In this document: one piece after another, positions 38,008 through 47,438 of the stretch
Layout: each line of letters starts with the position of its first letter
Position numbering within the stretch: position 1 is the first letter of the stretch
Source of the DNA: Balneicella halophila
GTDB taxonomy: Bacteria; Bacteroidota; Bacteroidia; Bacteroidales; Balneicellaceae
DNA length: 64,000 nt
NCBI RefSeq assembly: GCF_003096835.1
Contig: NZ_QENZ01000005.1
Coordinates: 62,001 to 126,000, forward strand
Reading direction: 5' to 3'
The notes under the pieces: model-generated
What the model was told of the DNA's origin: nothing
Database searches by the model: none
Seen by the model: only the letters and a program-made list of their open reading frames with translations
Position numbers and translations under genes: made by a program

Positions 38008-38224
38008 CGCTTTTTATAGCTTTGTTTCTATATTTTAAGACCTATTTGTCTGCTTTTGAACTATAAATTTAATGATTTTTAGTAATTATGTGAGGCTCTA
38101 CAATTATAGAAATAATAAATTATTTGAATTTTAATAAAAAATAAGAATGAAAGTGCTGTTTTGATGAGAATTTTTGAGAGAAAAATCGTACTTTTAACCT
38201 AAAATAATTTAAAAAATTCAAGAA

Positions 38225-38947
38225 ATGAGAAAAATCATTTTATTGTTAATAGCTTTTGTGACAGCAGTAGCAAGCGTTTTTGCACAAGAAGAAACACCAA
38301 ATATACAAGTTCTTGGCACATCCTCTGTTAAAACATCGCCTGAAAACGTCATTATAAATATACCTGTATCTGTTAAACATGTAAGCTATGAAGAGTGTTA
38401 TTCTCTATTAGTCGACAAACTGAGTAGATTACAAGAAGCTTTTAAAGCAATTGGTGTAGATAATAAGCAATTGAAAATTTCAGGATTCTCAATTAGTGAA
38501 AACTACAGGTACATTGAAGAAAAAGAAGAAAACAAATTGATAGGTTATTCTGGAGAAGCTTTTTTCAACATTGAAGACACCTATGAAAAACAACTATTAC
38601 AACAAATCATTGAAATCATTAGTGAAAATGAGACGTCTTATAATGTGAAGTTTAAACTTTCAGAGGAACAAAAAGAAAAGCTCAGAAAAGAAGCTATAGA
38701 AAATGCAGTTAAAGATGCTAAAAATAAAGCGGTAGTTTTGGCTAAATCCTCGGGAATTGTCCTTGGAGATATTATTAAGATTAAATATGGAGTTGTTAAA
38801 AGTGCATCGTATTTTGGAGATATGTTAGATGAGGTTGTAGTAACAGGCTATTCAAACCACAGAAGGAGATTGAATTCTTTAGACCTTTCTCCTCAAGAAA
38901 TTACTATCAGCAAAGAAGTTGTTGTCGTTTGGGCTATTGATATGTAG
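38225..38947 (+). CDS. SIMPL domain (DUF541) exported protein
   Basis: A 240-residue periplasmic protein with a Sec signal (MRKIILLLIAFVTAVASVFA, then QEE). The SIMPL/DUF541 domain spans the rest: IQVLGTSSVKTSPENVIINI at the start of the mature part, KISGFSISENYRY in the middle, and the helix AIENAVKDAKNKAVVLAKSS near 165-184. Members include the oxidative-stress protein YggE; the molecular role is unclear. The biotin ligase gene follows almost at once, with no obvious functional link. Confidence 0.82.
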   Translation: MRKIILLLIAFVTAVASVFAQEETPNIQVLGTSSVKTSPENVIINIPVSVKHVSYEECYSLLVDKLSRLQEAFKAIGVDNKQLKISGFSISENYRYIEEKEENKLIGYSGEAFFNIEDTYEKQLLQQIIEIISENETSYNVKFKLSEEQKEKLRKEAIENAVKDAKNKAVVLAKSSGIVLGDIIKIKYGVVKSASYFGDMLDEVVVTGYSNHRRRLNSLDLSPQEITISKEVVVVWAIDM

Positions 38948-38970
38948 TGCATATTGCTTTACTTTGCAAA

Positions 38971-39699
38971 ATGTTTGAATTGATAAAGAAAGAAGCTCTA
39001 GCATCTACGAATAGCTATGCTTTAGAGTTAATAAATAAAGAAGAGATTTCTGAGCCAACGGTGGTAGTTGCCAAAAATCAATTAAGCGGTAGAGGACAAG
39101 CTCAAAATCAATGGTTTAGCGAAAAAGATAAAAGCCTTACCTTTTCCATCGTTTTGTTTCCAAAGAACATAAAAGCTGAAAGACAATTTATTTTATCGCA
39201 ATGTGTATGCTTAGCATTATATGATACTCTATCAAAATATGTAGAGGGTGTAAGCATTAAATGGCCAAATGATATTTACATAAACGGGAAAAAGTGCTGT
39301 GGGATTTTAATAGAGAATACCGTTATGGGTAATGGACTTGCTTATAGTATCTGCGGAGTTGGTTTAAATGTCAACAATAGTTCTTTTTCCGTAGGTTATG
39401 TTGCAACTTCTTTGGCTTTGGAAGCTGGAAAAACTTTCGATTTGGACGTCATCTTTCAACAACTTTTGATGAGATTTGAATATTACTATCAAAAAGCAGA
39501 AGTTGGAAAGAATACTTTCATCAATACGGAGTATCACAATCATCTTTTTAGATTGGGAGTTCAGTCTTCTTTTGAGGACAAAGATGGACAGTTTCAAGCT
39601 AAAGTGATTGGTGTAGATCAATATGGACAGCTACTTCTCGAAGATAGTGAAAATCAGTTACGAACCTACGGCTTCAAAGAAGTCATGTGGTTGCCGTAA
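38971..39699 (+). CDS. birA: Biotin-[acetyl-CoA-carboxylase] ligase
   Basis: Biotin protein ligase (242 residues) that attaches biotin to carboxylase carrier domains. The biotinyl-AMP loop appears as SGRGQAQNQW and the active-site Lys motif as SIKWPNDIYINGKKCCGILI. There is no N-terminal winged helix, so it is a group I enzyme without repressor function. I chose the ATG at 38971; the frame is open back to a GTG at 38947, overlapping the SIMPL stop. The residues of that extension do not resemble the family. Confidence 0.9.
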   Translation: MFELIKKEALASTNSYALELINKEEISEPTVVVAKNQLSGRGQAQNQWFSEKDKSLTFSIVLFPKNIKAERQFILSQCVCLALYDTLSKYVEGVSIKWPNDIYINGKKCCGILIENTVMGNGLAYSICGVGLNVNNSSFSVGYVATSLALEAGKTFDLDVIFQQLLMRFEYYYQKAEVGKNTFINTEYHNHLFRLGVQSSFEDKDGQFQAKVIGVDQYGQLLLEDSENQLRTYGFKEVMWLP

Positions 39700-39732
39700 T
39701 TTGTTTTAACTTTGCACCAAAATTAAAAGTAT

Positions 39733-40878
39733 ATGCGAATTGTAGTCGGTTTATCAGGAGGTGTTGATTCTAGCGTTGTAGCATTATTGCTAAAGCAACA
39801 AGGACATGATGTTGTGGGGCTTTTTATGATTAATTGGAAAGATACTACGGGCTTAAAATCTGAAGAGTGTGATTATGATAATGATTTACTCTTCGCAAAG
39901 ATGGTTGCCAAAAAGATTGATATACCTTTAAAAGTAGTTGATTTGAGCGATTACTATCGTGAACGTGTTGTTGATTATATGTTTTCGGAATATGAACAAG
40001 GTCGAACACCTAATCCTGATGTATTGTGTAATCGTGAGATTAAGTTTGATGTTTTCATGAAAGAAGCATTAAAGCTTGGTGCGGATTATGTAGCAACGGG
40101 TCATTATTGCCGTAAGAGTGAAGAGATTGTTGATGGTAAAACCTATTATAATTTATTAGCTGGTATTGATAAAAACAAAGATCAGAGTTATTTTCTTTGT
40201 CAGCTCTCACAAAATCAGTTAGCAAAAGCAATGTTTCCTATTGGTGATATAGATAAACCTAAAGTCAGGCGTTTAGCTAAAGAATATGGTTTAGCATCAG
40301 CTGAGAAAAAGGATTCTCAGGGTATATGTTTTGTTGGGAAAGTTGATTTACCTGTGTTTTTGCAACAAAAACTGGAAGCTAAAAAGGGCGACACTATTGA
40401 AATACTAGCAGATACTAAAATAAAAGCTAAAGACAAATATAGTCCTTACGATTTTCAATCATCAGATGGAGAAAAAGTAGGAGAGCATAACGGTGCACAT
40501 TTTTTCACAGTAGGACAACGTAAGGGAATAAATGTTGGGGGTAAGCCTCAACCGCTTTTTGTTTTAGGTACTGATGTAGATAAAAATATCGTATACGTTG
40601 GGCAAGGTCATGAACATCCATTATTATTACGTCAAGGATTATTTATTAGCAACGAAGAAATACATTGGATACGACCAGATTTAGCCTTAAAAGTTGGAGA
40701 GGAGCGTATGTATGATGTCCGTATTCGCTACCGTCAGCCATTGCAAAAGGCAAAGTTGCGTCAAGAGCAAGACGGCTTATACATAGATTTTGAAAAACCG
40801 CAACGTGCTATTGTAGCGGGGCAATTTGCTGCTTGGTATGACGGTGATGTTTTGTTAGGTTCAGGACCTATCTCGTAA
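39733..40878 (+). CDS. mnmA: tRNA-specific 2-thiouridylase MnmA
   Basis: MnmA (381 residues) makes the 2-thio group at U34 of Lys, Glu and Gln tRNAs, using a persulfide sulfur and ATP. The PP-loop [10 protein letters not shown] is at residues 5-14. The two catalytic Cys are in [12 protein letters not shown] and SQGICFVG. The C-terminal region carries the tRNA-binding features (YDVRIRYRQ) of the family. Length is normal. An element TAACTTTG lies about 20 bases ahead of the start. It is convergent with a lipoprotein gene (1 base between stops). Confidence 0.95.
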   Translation: MRIVVGLSGGVDSSVVALLLKQQGHDVVGLFMINWKDTTGLKSEECDYDNDLLFAKMVAKKIDIPLKVVDLSDYYRERVVDYMFSEYEQGRTPNPDVLCNREIKFDVFMKEALKLGADYVATGHYCRKSEEIVDGKTYYNLLAGIDKNKDQSYFLCQLSQNQLAKAMFPIGDIDKPKVRRLAKEYGLASAEKKDSQGICFVGKVDLPVFLQQKLEAKKGDTIEILADTKIKAKDKYSPYDFQSSDGEKVGEHNGAHFFTVGQRKGINVGGKPQPLFVLGTDVDKNIVYVGQGHEHPLLLRQGLFISNEEIHWIRPDLALKVGEERMYDVRIRYRQPLQKAKLRQEQDGLYIDFEKPQRAIVAGQFAAWYDGDVLLGSGPIS

Positions 40879-40879
40879 A

Positions 40880-41788
40880 TTATTTTAAAACAATACACAC
40901 TGGTTGGTGGTCAGAAATAATCTGGTCATAATTCTTATCACAACTCATAAATGGATAAGTGTAGGTATCTGCTTTATTATCAAACAGTTCGTTGGTAATG
41001 ATAATATGGTCAATGTGACTTGGCCAACTTGGATAAGACCATTGTGAAGTCTCACTGCTTTCAGCGATTGTAGCATCAGCGAAAGCATAGTTCACTGAAT
41101 CATTTAGGAATACTTGAAATACATTTTTTGCAGGGAGTTCTGTTATTTCATCATTTAAATCACCTAAAATCACAACGTTGTCATCAGGATGTTCTGAGTC
41201 AATCCATTGTTTTAATAATTTTGATGCTTTTCTTCGACGAGCTTCATTTTTTGCACCACTCTTAGCTTTTAGATGATTGTTTACAATAATCACGTCTAAA
41301 CCTGTACTTTTAGAATGTATAGGTAGCACAAATGGTCTTCTTGGGAAGGGGGAGTGATACTCGTCTTCAGGATAAATGCCATAAGGATTACCATTGATAC
41401 TTATTTCAGACGTTTTATAAATAAAAGCGAGATCTAAGCCGGTACGTGCCATAATGACGCCCTCATAACCTGGTAATAGTGCAATGAATTGTTCAAATGT
41501 ACTTTTACTAGTAACTTCTTGTAAAGCCAAAACATCAACATCCATGGCTTTTATTACTTTGGCAACTTCCTTAGCAGTTGAAGTTCCCTTTGGAAAGTTC
41601 TCGATATTCCACGTAACAATTTCTAATTTCTCATCAGATGTACTAACAATACACTTATCTAAGTTTAATAAAACTTCTTGAGGAGGTGCTGGTGTCGGTT
41701 CTTCTGTGTTGTTTGAATTACTTGATGAGCATGCTCCTAAAATAGAAAAGAAATAAAGAATTGTAAGGTAAGTGAGATGTTTCATCAT
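40880..41788 (-). CDS. Endonuclease/exonuclease/phosphatase family lipoprotein
   Basis: A 302-residue exported protein of the EEP (DNase I-like) superfamily. The lipobox is ILGAC near residue 20, followed by SSSNSNN, without an acidic surface-export motif. Catalytic landmarks: IVTWNIENF with the first metal-binding Asn/Glu, LALQEVTS with the metal-binding Glu, VNNHLKAK, LGDLNDEI, and the C-terminal SDHQPV with the catalytic His. Possible substrates are extracellular DNA or phosphoesters. A start one codon later (MKHLTY) is equally possible. Confidence 0.83.
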   Translation of the reverse strand: MMKHLTYLTILYFFSILGACSSSNSNNTEEPTPAPPQEVLLNLDKCIVSTSDEKLEIVTWNIENFPKGTSTAKEVAKVIKAMDVDVLALQEVTSKSTFEQFIALLPGYEGVIMARTGLDLAFIYKTSEISINGNPYGIYPEDEYHSPFPRRPFVLPIHSKSTGLDVIIVNNHLKAKSGAKNEARRRKASKLLKQWIDSEHPDDNVVILGDLNDEITELPAKNVFQVFLNDSVNYAFADATIAESSETSQWSYPSWPSHIDHIIITNELFDNKADTYTYPFMSCDKNYDQIISDHQPVCIVLK

Positions 41789-41870
41789 GTTTTTATAATT
41801 ATATTTTACTGCAAAGATATATTGAAAAAGTGGAAGGCAATAGTTTGTGATAAAATTACTAAAAATAATA

Positions 41871-42800
41871 TTACCAAGAATATTTTCTAGATTCTATATC
41901 ACATACGTTTTTGTGCATCACCTGAATATATTCACAAAAGGCAGCCAATTCAAACTCTACTTCATAATCTTCCATATAAGGATAAACATCTGTAGTTGGG
42001 AAGTCATTGTAAACTTCGTTTAGAAACTCTTCGACACTAAATCTATGTGGTTTGTATTTTGTTAATGGCTCTTTATTAAGAGGTTGCCACCAAATAGTTT
42101 TAGCATCAATACCATACAAAAGTTTTGTTTCTGAAGTTTGAAATACTGTAAATCGTTGGTCTGTAAGTTTACGGAGGATGCTTAAATCAATGAAATCCCA
42201 TAAATAAATAAGAGAGATATCCCTAATATCTTGCCAATTTATATTATTTATTATAAACTCACAAGCATTAAAAGTTAGTCCTTTGTACCATTCGTTTCCT
42301 GTGTTTTTATGAACAAGACAAAGGTTAAGTATGCATTTGTAAAAGATTATATTGTTCAGATTGGTAGAATTGAACGATGTCGATTCTATCTTAGAATCTA
42401 AAAAAAAGAGTGCCTTTGAAATCACAATCTAAAATAAAGCCGTTTTTATTTAAGAATTCCTAAATGATTATTCCTTGTAATTGCAATCAGATGCATGTAT
42501 AGACTCTATTATTGTATTTTTAATCTTTAATCGTCTCGTATCACAATTGTTGACATAGAGACTGATTTCAGAATTATTGAATTTGTTGTTAATCATTGAA
42601 CAATCTATAAAAGAAATAGATTTTATTTGTGCACCTGTTCAGTCGACATTATTTATATTTTCAGATACAACACTAAGATTTTTGAGATTGATACCGTGTG
42701 CTATGGCTTCAATAAGAACAGAGCGATAGTTTTGGAATAAATCACTTTTTGGAAGTTCATATAGAATCTCTTCTTCTATTGTTTTTAATTGAATCATCAT
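41871..42800 (-). pseudogene. Decayed pentapeptide-repeat protein gene
   Basis: The minus strand encodes a protein starting MMIQLKTIEEEILYELPKSD at 42800. It runs into pentapeptide-like repeats (LKNLSVVSENINNVD), but TGA at 42641-42639 interrupts it where a Trp would fit. The repeats go on in the same frame (TGAQIKSISFIDCSMINNKF), reach TAA near 42465, and then resume in another frame (GFILDCDFKGT). At an eight-T run (42407-42400) they cross into the open frame 42425-41871 (SFNSTNLNNIIFYKC), whose 184 codons are intact. At least one nonsense change and two frameshifts are needed, so I read it as a pseudogene. The C-terminal ~100 residues are not repetitive and not recognisable. Confidence 0.6.
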
Positions 42801-42920
42801 AAGTGATATATATTGTTAAGTTATTTTTCGTGATTAAAATTACCAGAAATATATTGATTTATACTCTATAAATAAAAGCATTGTCGAAAACTTTCGTTCT
42901 GTAACAATCTCTTTTTCTCT

Positions 42921-42928
42921 TATCTTTG
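42921..42928 (+). promoter_or_regulatory. Bacteroidota -7 element upstream of the DUF3127 gene
   Basis: TATCTTTG, exact TAnnTTTG, 25 bases before the ATG at 42954. CTG (not TTG) stands 19 bases upstream. Confidence 0.5.
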
Positions 42929-42953
42929 TAGAAAATAAATGATAAAATAAATT

Positions 42954-43328
42954 ATGGAAGTAACGGGAAAAGTAAAAACGGTGCTTGAGCAACAGACATT
43001 TGGCAGTGGTTTTACAAAAAGAGAAGTGGTAGTGACTACAGATGAGCAATACCCTCAACATTTGTTGATAGAATTTGTACAAGATAAAGTGGCTTTACTT
43101 TCTGATCTTTCAGTTGATGATAAAGTGAAAATCAGTATCAATTTGAGAGGTAGAGAGTGGCAAGCACCTGATGGAACAATAAAATATTTTAATTCCATTC
43201 AAGGATGGAGGTTAGAGAAATTAGGAGATAGTCCATCGGGAATTCAAGATACACCTCCTCCTTATGAACAATTTGGCGGAAAAGACCTTGCTCCCCCTAA
43301 TGAAGAAATGGACGATTTGCCATTCTAA
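42954..43328 (+). CDS. DUF3127 protein, OB-fold-like with SSB-type C-terminal tail
   Basis: A 124-residue cytosolic protein matching DUF3127, a mainly Bacteroidota family with a predicted OB-like fold. It starts MEVTGKVKTVLEQQTFGSGF, then VVVTTDEQYPQHLLIEF and DDKVKISINLRGREW. After ~90 residues comes a Pro-rich flexible stretch and the tail EEMDDLPF, strikingly like the SSB C-terminal tip that recruits repair and replication proteins. Binding of single-stranded DNA is plausible but not shown. The aat start follows its stop with no gap, so the pair is co-transcribed. Confidence 0.82.
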   Translation: MEVTGKVKTVLEQQTFGSGFTKREVVVTTDEQYPQHLLIEFVQDKVALLSDLSVDDKVKISINLRGREWQAPDGTIKYFNSIQGWRLEKLGDSPSGIQDTPPPYEQFGGKDLAPPNEEMDDLPF

Positions 43329-43961
43329 ATGTACCAATTAACGAACGAGCTCGTTTTTCCACATCCTATGCTTGCCGATGAGCATGGCATTTTAGCTTAC
43401 GGAGGTGATTTATCAGCGGAACGTCTCATGTTAGCTTATACCTACGGTGTTTTTCCTTGGTATAATGAAGGCGATCCCATAATGTGGTGGTCACCTGAAC
43501 AGCGTTTTGTTTTGTTCCCAGAAGATCTGAGAGTTTCGAAGAGCATGAAAAAAGTCTTGAGAAACAAAGAGTTTGTAATTACTCAAAATGAAGACTTTTC
43601 AGGAGTCGTTCGTTCGTGTAAAGAGGTGCAGAGACCAGGACAAGACGGCACGTGGATAACTGATGAAATGGAAAAAGCTTATACAAAACTCCATGCAAAA
43701 GGAATCGCCCAAAGCATTGAAGTGTGGAAAGAGGATAAACTCGTCGGAGGTCTTTATGGTGTGGTTGTTAGAGATGTTTTTTGTGGTGAAAGTATGTTTG
43801 CAAAAGTCAGTAATGCTTCGAAAGCTGGTTTCATAACTTTAGTGCAGAGTAAACAATTTAAATTGTTTGATTGTCAAGTGCATACAGATCATCTAGAACG
43901 CTTAGGAGCTAAGCATATTCCACGTGAAGACTTTCTTCGCTTTCTGGGTATTGTAGTGTAG
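43329..43961 (+). CDS. aat: Leucyl/phenylalanyl-tRNA-protein transferase
   Basis: Aat (210 residues) transfers Leu or Phe from tRNA to N-terminal Arg or Lys of proteins, creating N-degrons for ClpAP. The family markers are present: LLAYGGDLS-like (here ILAYGGDLSAERL), YTYGVFPWYNEGDPIMWWSP, then LVGGLYGVVVRDVFCGESMF. Length is slightly shorter than E. coli Aat (234). It directly abuts the DUF3127 gene; I know of no functional reason for the pairing. Confidence 0.94.
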   Translation: MYQLTNELVFPHPMLADEHGILAYGGDLSAERLMLAYTYGVFPWYNEGDPIMWWSPEQRFVLFPEDLRVSKSMKKVLRNKEFVITQNEDFSGVVRSCKEVQRPGQDGTWITDEMEKAYTKLHAKGIAQSIEVWKEDKLVGGLYGVVVRDVFCGESMFAKVSNASKAGFITLVQSKQFKLFDCQVHTDHLERLGAKHIPREDFLRFLGIVV

Positions 43962-44019
43962 TTTTTGGAATATTGAAATTTAATGTAATTTAGTCAGCAT
44001 AAAATCTTAAAATAAAATA

Positions 44020-45141
44020 ATGAGAAAATATACATTTTTTTTGCTAATCATAAGTAGTTTCATGCTTTTTTCTTGCGGCAAGAAAACAATAATTGAGGGA
44101 GTCGTTTCTAATGCGGATAGTAGCAAGTTGGTGTTGGAAAATTTCAATGCCGGTACACCTATAGCTCTAGGTGAAAAGAGTTTAGATGAAGACGGTAAAT
44201 TTCGATTTAATGTACCTGCTCTTGATACCACAGAAATTTATAACTTAGTTTTAGATAGTAGTCGTATTATTCGTTTGGTTGTAAAGCCTGAAGAAAAAAT
44301 TTCGATAAAAACTGATAAAAAAACGTTTGGAAAAAACTACGCAGTTTCAGGCTCAGAAGAGAGTGAGTTGTTGCAAGAAGCAGAGATGAGGCTTGCAACT
44401 ACTCGTGCTGAACTTAAAAAACTTCGCAAACAATATACTGAAGCGAAGAATGACGATGAAAGAGAACAAATTTCAAAATCTTTTGATACGAAGCTTAGTG
44501 AGCATTACGAGTATCTACGCCATTTTGTCTTTGATAATGCCCCCTCGCTTGTTTCCTATTTGGCATTGTTTCAAAAGATAGATGCAGAGACTTTTGTGTT
44601 CAATGATTTGAATGATGATAAATATGTGAGAGCAGTAGCTCAAAGGATGAAAACGGAGTATCCCAATTCTCCATATTTGCCTCTATTGATTAAGGAACTA
44701 GACCGTAGAACTGTTCAAAAACAAAACGCACGGATCGCACAAATGGTGGAAGTTGCGAAAAACTCGTTTCCTGATCTTAACTTAAAAAATGCAGAGGGTA
44801 AAGAACGTAGTTTAAAAAATGTGAATGCTAAATATGTATTACTTTGGTTTGGGGTGCTGAATGAAGCTTCAAAAAATCACTTGTTACCTATATATACTAA
44901 GTATCACAATCGTGGTTTAGAAATCTATTTTGTTGATGAAAATCCAAATGAACAAGTATGGAGACAAGCCGTTGAAGACTTGAATACTCCATGGATCAAT
45001 GTGCGTGATAACGGATTGGCTTCTAAAATTTATAATGTAAATAAGCTCCCGGCTAATTATATTCTTGAAGTTGAAGGAACTATAGAAGGCAAGGATTTGT
45101 TCAATGCTTATCTTCCAGAAAAATTAGAAAAGTTATTATAA
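44020..45141 (+). CDS. DUF4369/TlpA-like lipoprotein lacking the CxxC motif
   Basis: A 373-residue lipoprotein (lipobox LFSC, C19). The N-terminal ~100 residues form a DUF4369 domain (TIIEGVVSNADSSKLVLEN). A charged helical part follows (about 115-165), and from ~250 a thioredoxin-like domain begins with FPDLNLKNAEGKERSLKNVN. Where Bacteroidota TlpA-like proteins have WASWCGPC, this protein reads LLWFGVLNEASKN, so it has no redox-active cysteines. The cis-Pro region (NKLPANYIL) is kept. Disulfide reductase activity is therefore unlikely; a binding or structural role in the periplasm is more plausible. The next gene, lpxH-like, starts 5 bases later. Confidence 0.8.
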   Translation: MRKYTFFLLIISSFMLFSCGKKTIIEGVVSNADSSKLVLENFNAGTPIALGEKSLDEDGKFRFNVPALDTTEIYNLVLDSSRIIRLVVKPEEKISIKTDKKTFGKNYAVSGSEESELLQEAEMRLATTRAELKKLRKQYTEAKNDDEREQISKSFDTKLSEHYEYLRHFVFDNAPSLVSYLALFQKIDAETFVFNDLNDDKYVRAVAQRMKTEYPNSPYLPLLIKELDRRTVQKQNARIAQMVEVAKNSFPDLNLKNAEGKERSLKNVNAKYVLLWFGVLNEASKNHLLPIYTKYHNRGLEIYFVDENPNEQVWRQAVEDLNTPWINVRDNGLASKIYNVNKLPANYILEVEGTIEGKDLFNAYLPEKLEKLL

Positions 45142-45146
45142 AGGAA

Positions 45147-45902
45147 ATGTCAAAAACTCCTGTTAAAATATATTTTGCATCTGATTTGCACTTAGGAGCG
45201 AGGGCTGTCAAGAATAATAGGGTTAATGAGTTACGTTTTGTTCGGTGGCTTGAGGAGGTGCGCAAAGATGCGACAGCCATTTATCTACTAGGTGATATTT
45301 TTGACTTTTGGTTTGAGTACAAGCGTGCTGTTCCCAAAGGAGGAGTTAGACTTTTAGGCAAGATTGCAGAAATTGTTGACAGTGGTATTCCTGTTCATTT
45401 TTTTGCAGGTAATCATGATGCTTGGTTGTTTGGTTATTTCGAGGAGGAACTTGGAGTTACTGTACATCATAAACCTATTGATATTACTCTCTCCGATAAA
45501 AAATTCCAAATAGGACATGGCGACGGATTAGGGCCAGGTGATAAGTTCTATAAATTCATGAAAGTGATTATGGATAATAAACTCTGTCGTTTTCTTTTCC
45601 GTTGGCTTCATCCTGACATTGGACTTTGGATAGCACATCAATGGTCTAAAAAAAGTCGTGAGAAAAGTGATGGAGAAGATGTTTATTTAGGAAATGATAA
45701 AGAGTGGTTATACCAATATTGCCAGGAAGAGTTGAAGCGTGAGCATTATGATTTTATGGTGTTTGGACACAGGCATTTAGATATTGATGTAAAACTGAAT
45801 GATGCAGGAAGTCGTTACATCAATATTGGCGAATGGTTCTCTAAATATACCTACGGCGTGTTTAATGGAGAAGGTTTTACATTGAAAAAATATACCAATT
45901 GA
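45147..45902 (+). CDS. lpxH: UDP-2,3-diacylglucosamine diphosphatase (LpxH-like)
   Basis: A 251-residue calcineurin-like phosphoesterase of the LpxH type, which splits UDP-2,3-diacylglucosamine to lipid X in lipid A synthesis at the inner membrane face. The metal site is complete: ASDLHLG (D13, H15), LLGDIFDFWFEY, FAGNHDAW, GHGDGLGPGD and FGHRHLD. GDIFDFWFE and GHGDGLG are typical of LpxH and its homologs in Bacteroidota. No other lipid A genes are close. Its TGA overlaps the probable TTG start of rmuC. Confidence 0.85.
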   Translation: MSKTPVKIYFASDLHLGARAVKNNRVNELRFVRWLEEVRKDATAIYLLGDIFDFWFEYKRAVPKGGVRLLGKIAEIVDSGIPVHFFAGNHDAWLFGYFEEELGVTVHHKPIDITLSDKKFQIGHGDGLGPGDKFYKFMKVIMDNKLCRFLFRWLHPDIGLWIAHQWSKKSREKSDGEDVYLGNDKEWLYQYCQEELKREHYDFMVFGHRHLDIDVKLNDAGSRYINIGEWFSKYTYGVFNGEGFTLKKYTN

Positions 45903-47260
45903 CATCTTTGGAATTAAATATTTTCATAGCTATTGTGATTACAGCATTAGTTGTTTTTCTCATTATGTATCTTTGGTTTCAGCGACAAAGACATAAATTG
46001 AAAGATGAACTTCTTGTAAAAGAAAATCAATGGCAAATTGAAAATAGTAAGCTTCAGCAGAAAATTGATTCTAAAGAAATTGAGATTGCAAAAGCTTACA
46101 AAGAATTAGAGCATCAAGAGATTTTGCATGCAAACCTTCAGGATCGTATAGAAGAATTATTGCAAGAATCAACTCGGTTAGGAGCCGAAAAGCAAGCACT
46201 CACAGAGAATCTTGAGAATCAAAAGAATAATTTAGCAGAAATGGAAGAACGCTTTCGGGTGCAGTTTGAAAATTTAGCAAGCAAAATACTTAAGCAAAAT
46301 ACAATTGACTTTTCTGAAACTCAACAAAAAAATATTTCTGAGATTCTTAATCCCCTGAAAGAAAAAATTCAAACTTTTGAGAAGAAAGTTGAAGATACCT
46401 ATGAGAAAGGACTAAAAGACCAAACGGACTTAAAAGCTGAATTGAAAAAACTTTATGAATTAAATTCTCAAATAAGCACAGAAGCTAATAATCTTACAAA
46501 AGCATTAAAAGGAGATGTGAAGCAACAAGGGAATTGGGGCGAATTGGTTCTGGAGCGGGTATTAGAACGCTCAGGATTGAGCGAAGGTGCAGAATACCAA
46601 CGGGAGAAAGTCGTCAATAATGATTTAGGAGAGCGAGTTCGGTTGGATGTGCTAATTAAGTTGCCTGATAACAAACATTTAATTGTTGACTCTAAAGTGT
46701 CTTTAATCGCTTATGAGAAAGCTGTAAATGAAGAGAATGAAATAGATCGACTGCGATATCTTAAAGAACACGTGAATTCCATAAAGAAGCATATTAAGGT
46801 CTTGTCAGAAAAACACTATTCATCGGTTTCAGGTTTACAGTCGCCAGATTTTGTATTGCTGTTTATTCCTGTAGAATCATCCTTCGCTTTGGCAGTACAA
46901 CAAGATAACGAGTTGTTTAATATCGCTTGGGATAATAAAATCGTGATTGTAAGTCCTTCTACATTATTAGCAACACTTCGTACGGTTTCCTCTATATGGA
47001 AGCAAGAACACCAAACACAGAATGTGCAGGAAATCGCACGACAAGGAGCTTTATTGTATGATAAGTTTGTCAATTTCTATAATGATTTAGAAAAAGTAGG
47101 TGTTAAAATGGATGAAGCGCAACGAGCGTACAGTGATTCCATGAAAAAACTGTATGACGGGAAAGATAATCTGGTGCGAAAGGCAGAACGACTTCGCGAG
47201 TTAGGAGCTCGTCCCAAAAAAGAATTGCCAGAAGAGCTAAGAGAAAGAGCAGGGGCGTAA
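45899..47260 (+). CDS. rmuC: DNA recombination protein RmuC
   Basis: RmuC (453 residues), a predicted nuclease-fold protein that limits inversions at short repeats. Order: a membrane helix (about 6-25), a long coiled coil (about 30-180), then the RmuC domain (VKQQGNWGELVLERVLERSG, LIVDSKVSLIAYEKA, FVLLFIPVESSFALA). The start is TTG at 45899, which overlaps the lpxH stop in TTGA. The next in-frame Met (residue 23) would cut off the membrane helix, so the TTG is preferred. The C-terminus is basic. Confidence 0.9.
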   Translation: MTSLELNIFIAIVITALVVFLIMYLWFQRQRHKLKDELLVKENQWQIENSKLQQKIDSKEIEIAKAYKELEHQEILHANLQDRIEELLQESTRLGAEKQALTENLENQKNNLAEMEERFRVQFENLASKILKQNTIDFSETQQKNISEILNPLKEKIQTFEKKVEDTYEKGLKDQTDLKAELKKLYELNSQISTEANNLTKALKGDVKQQGNWGELVLERVLERSGLSEGAEYQREKVVNNDLGERVRLDVLIKLPDNKHLIVDSKVSLIAYEKAVNEENEIDRLRYLKEHVNSIKKHIKVLSEKHYSSVSGLQSPDFVLLFIPVESSFALAVQQDNELFNIAWDNKIVIVSPSTLLATLRTVSSIWKQEHQTQNVQEIARQGALLYDKFVNFYNDLEKVGVKMDEAQRAYSDSMKKLYDGKDNLVRKAERLRELGARPKKELPEELRERAGA

Positions 47261-47372
47261 GTTGAAGAGTATTAATCAAAAAAACATAAAGTCAATTTTG
47301 TTAATAACTTTTGTACTGATTATCAGCATTAATTTATAGGTCTTATTTCAGCTACTTACAATACAAAACTTT

Positions 47373-47403
47373 TTTGAAGAGATTTGATAAAATTGTACCT
47401 TTA
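47373..47403 (+). promoter_or_regulatory. Bacteroidota-type promoter for dnaE
   Basis: TTTG at 47373-47376, a 19-base spacer, then TACCTTTA at 47396-47403 (one mismatch to TAnnTTTG). The dnaE ATG is 36 bases downstream. The rest of 47261-47438 shows nothing else. Confidence 0.55.
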
Positions 47404-47438
47404 CAAACCTTTTTTACAATTAAAAATCAATTTTAAAT

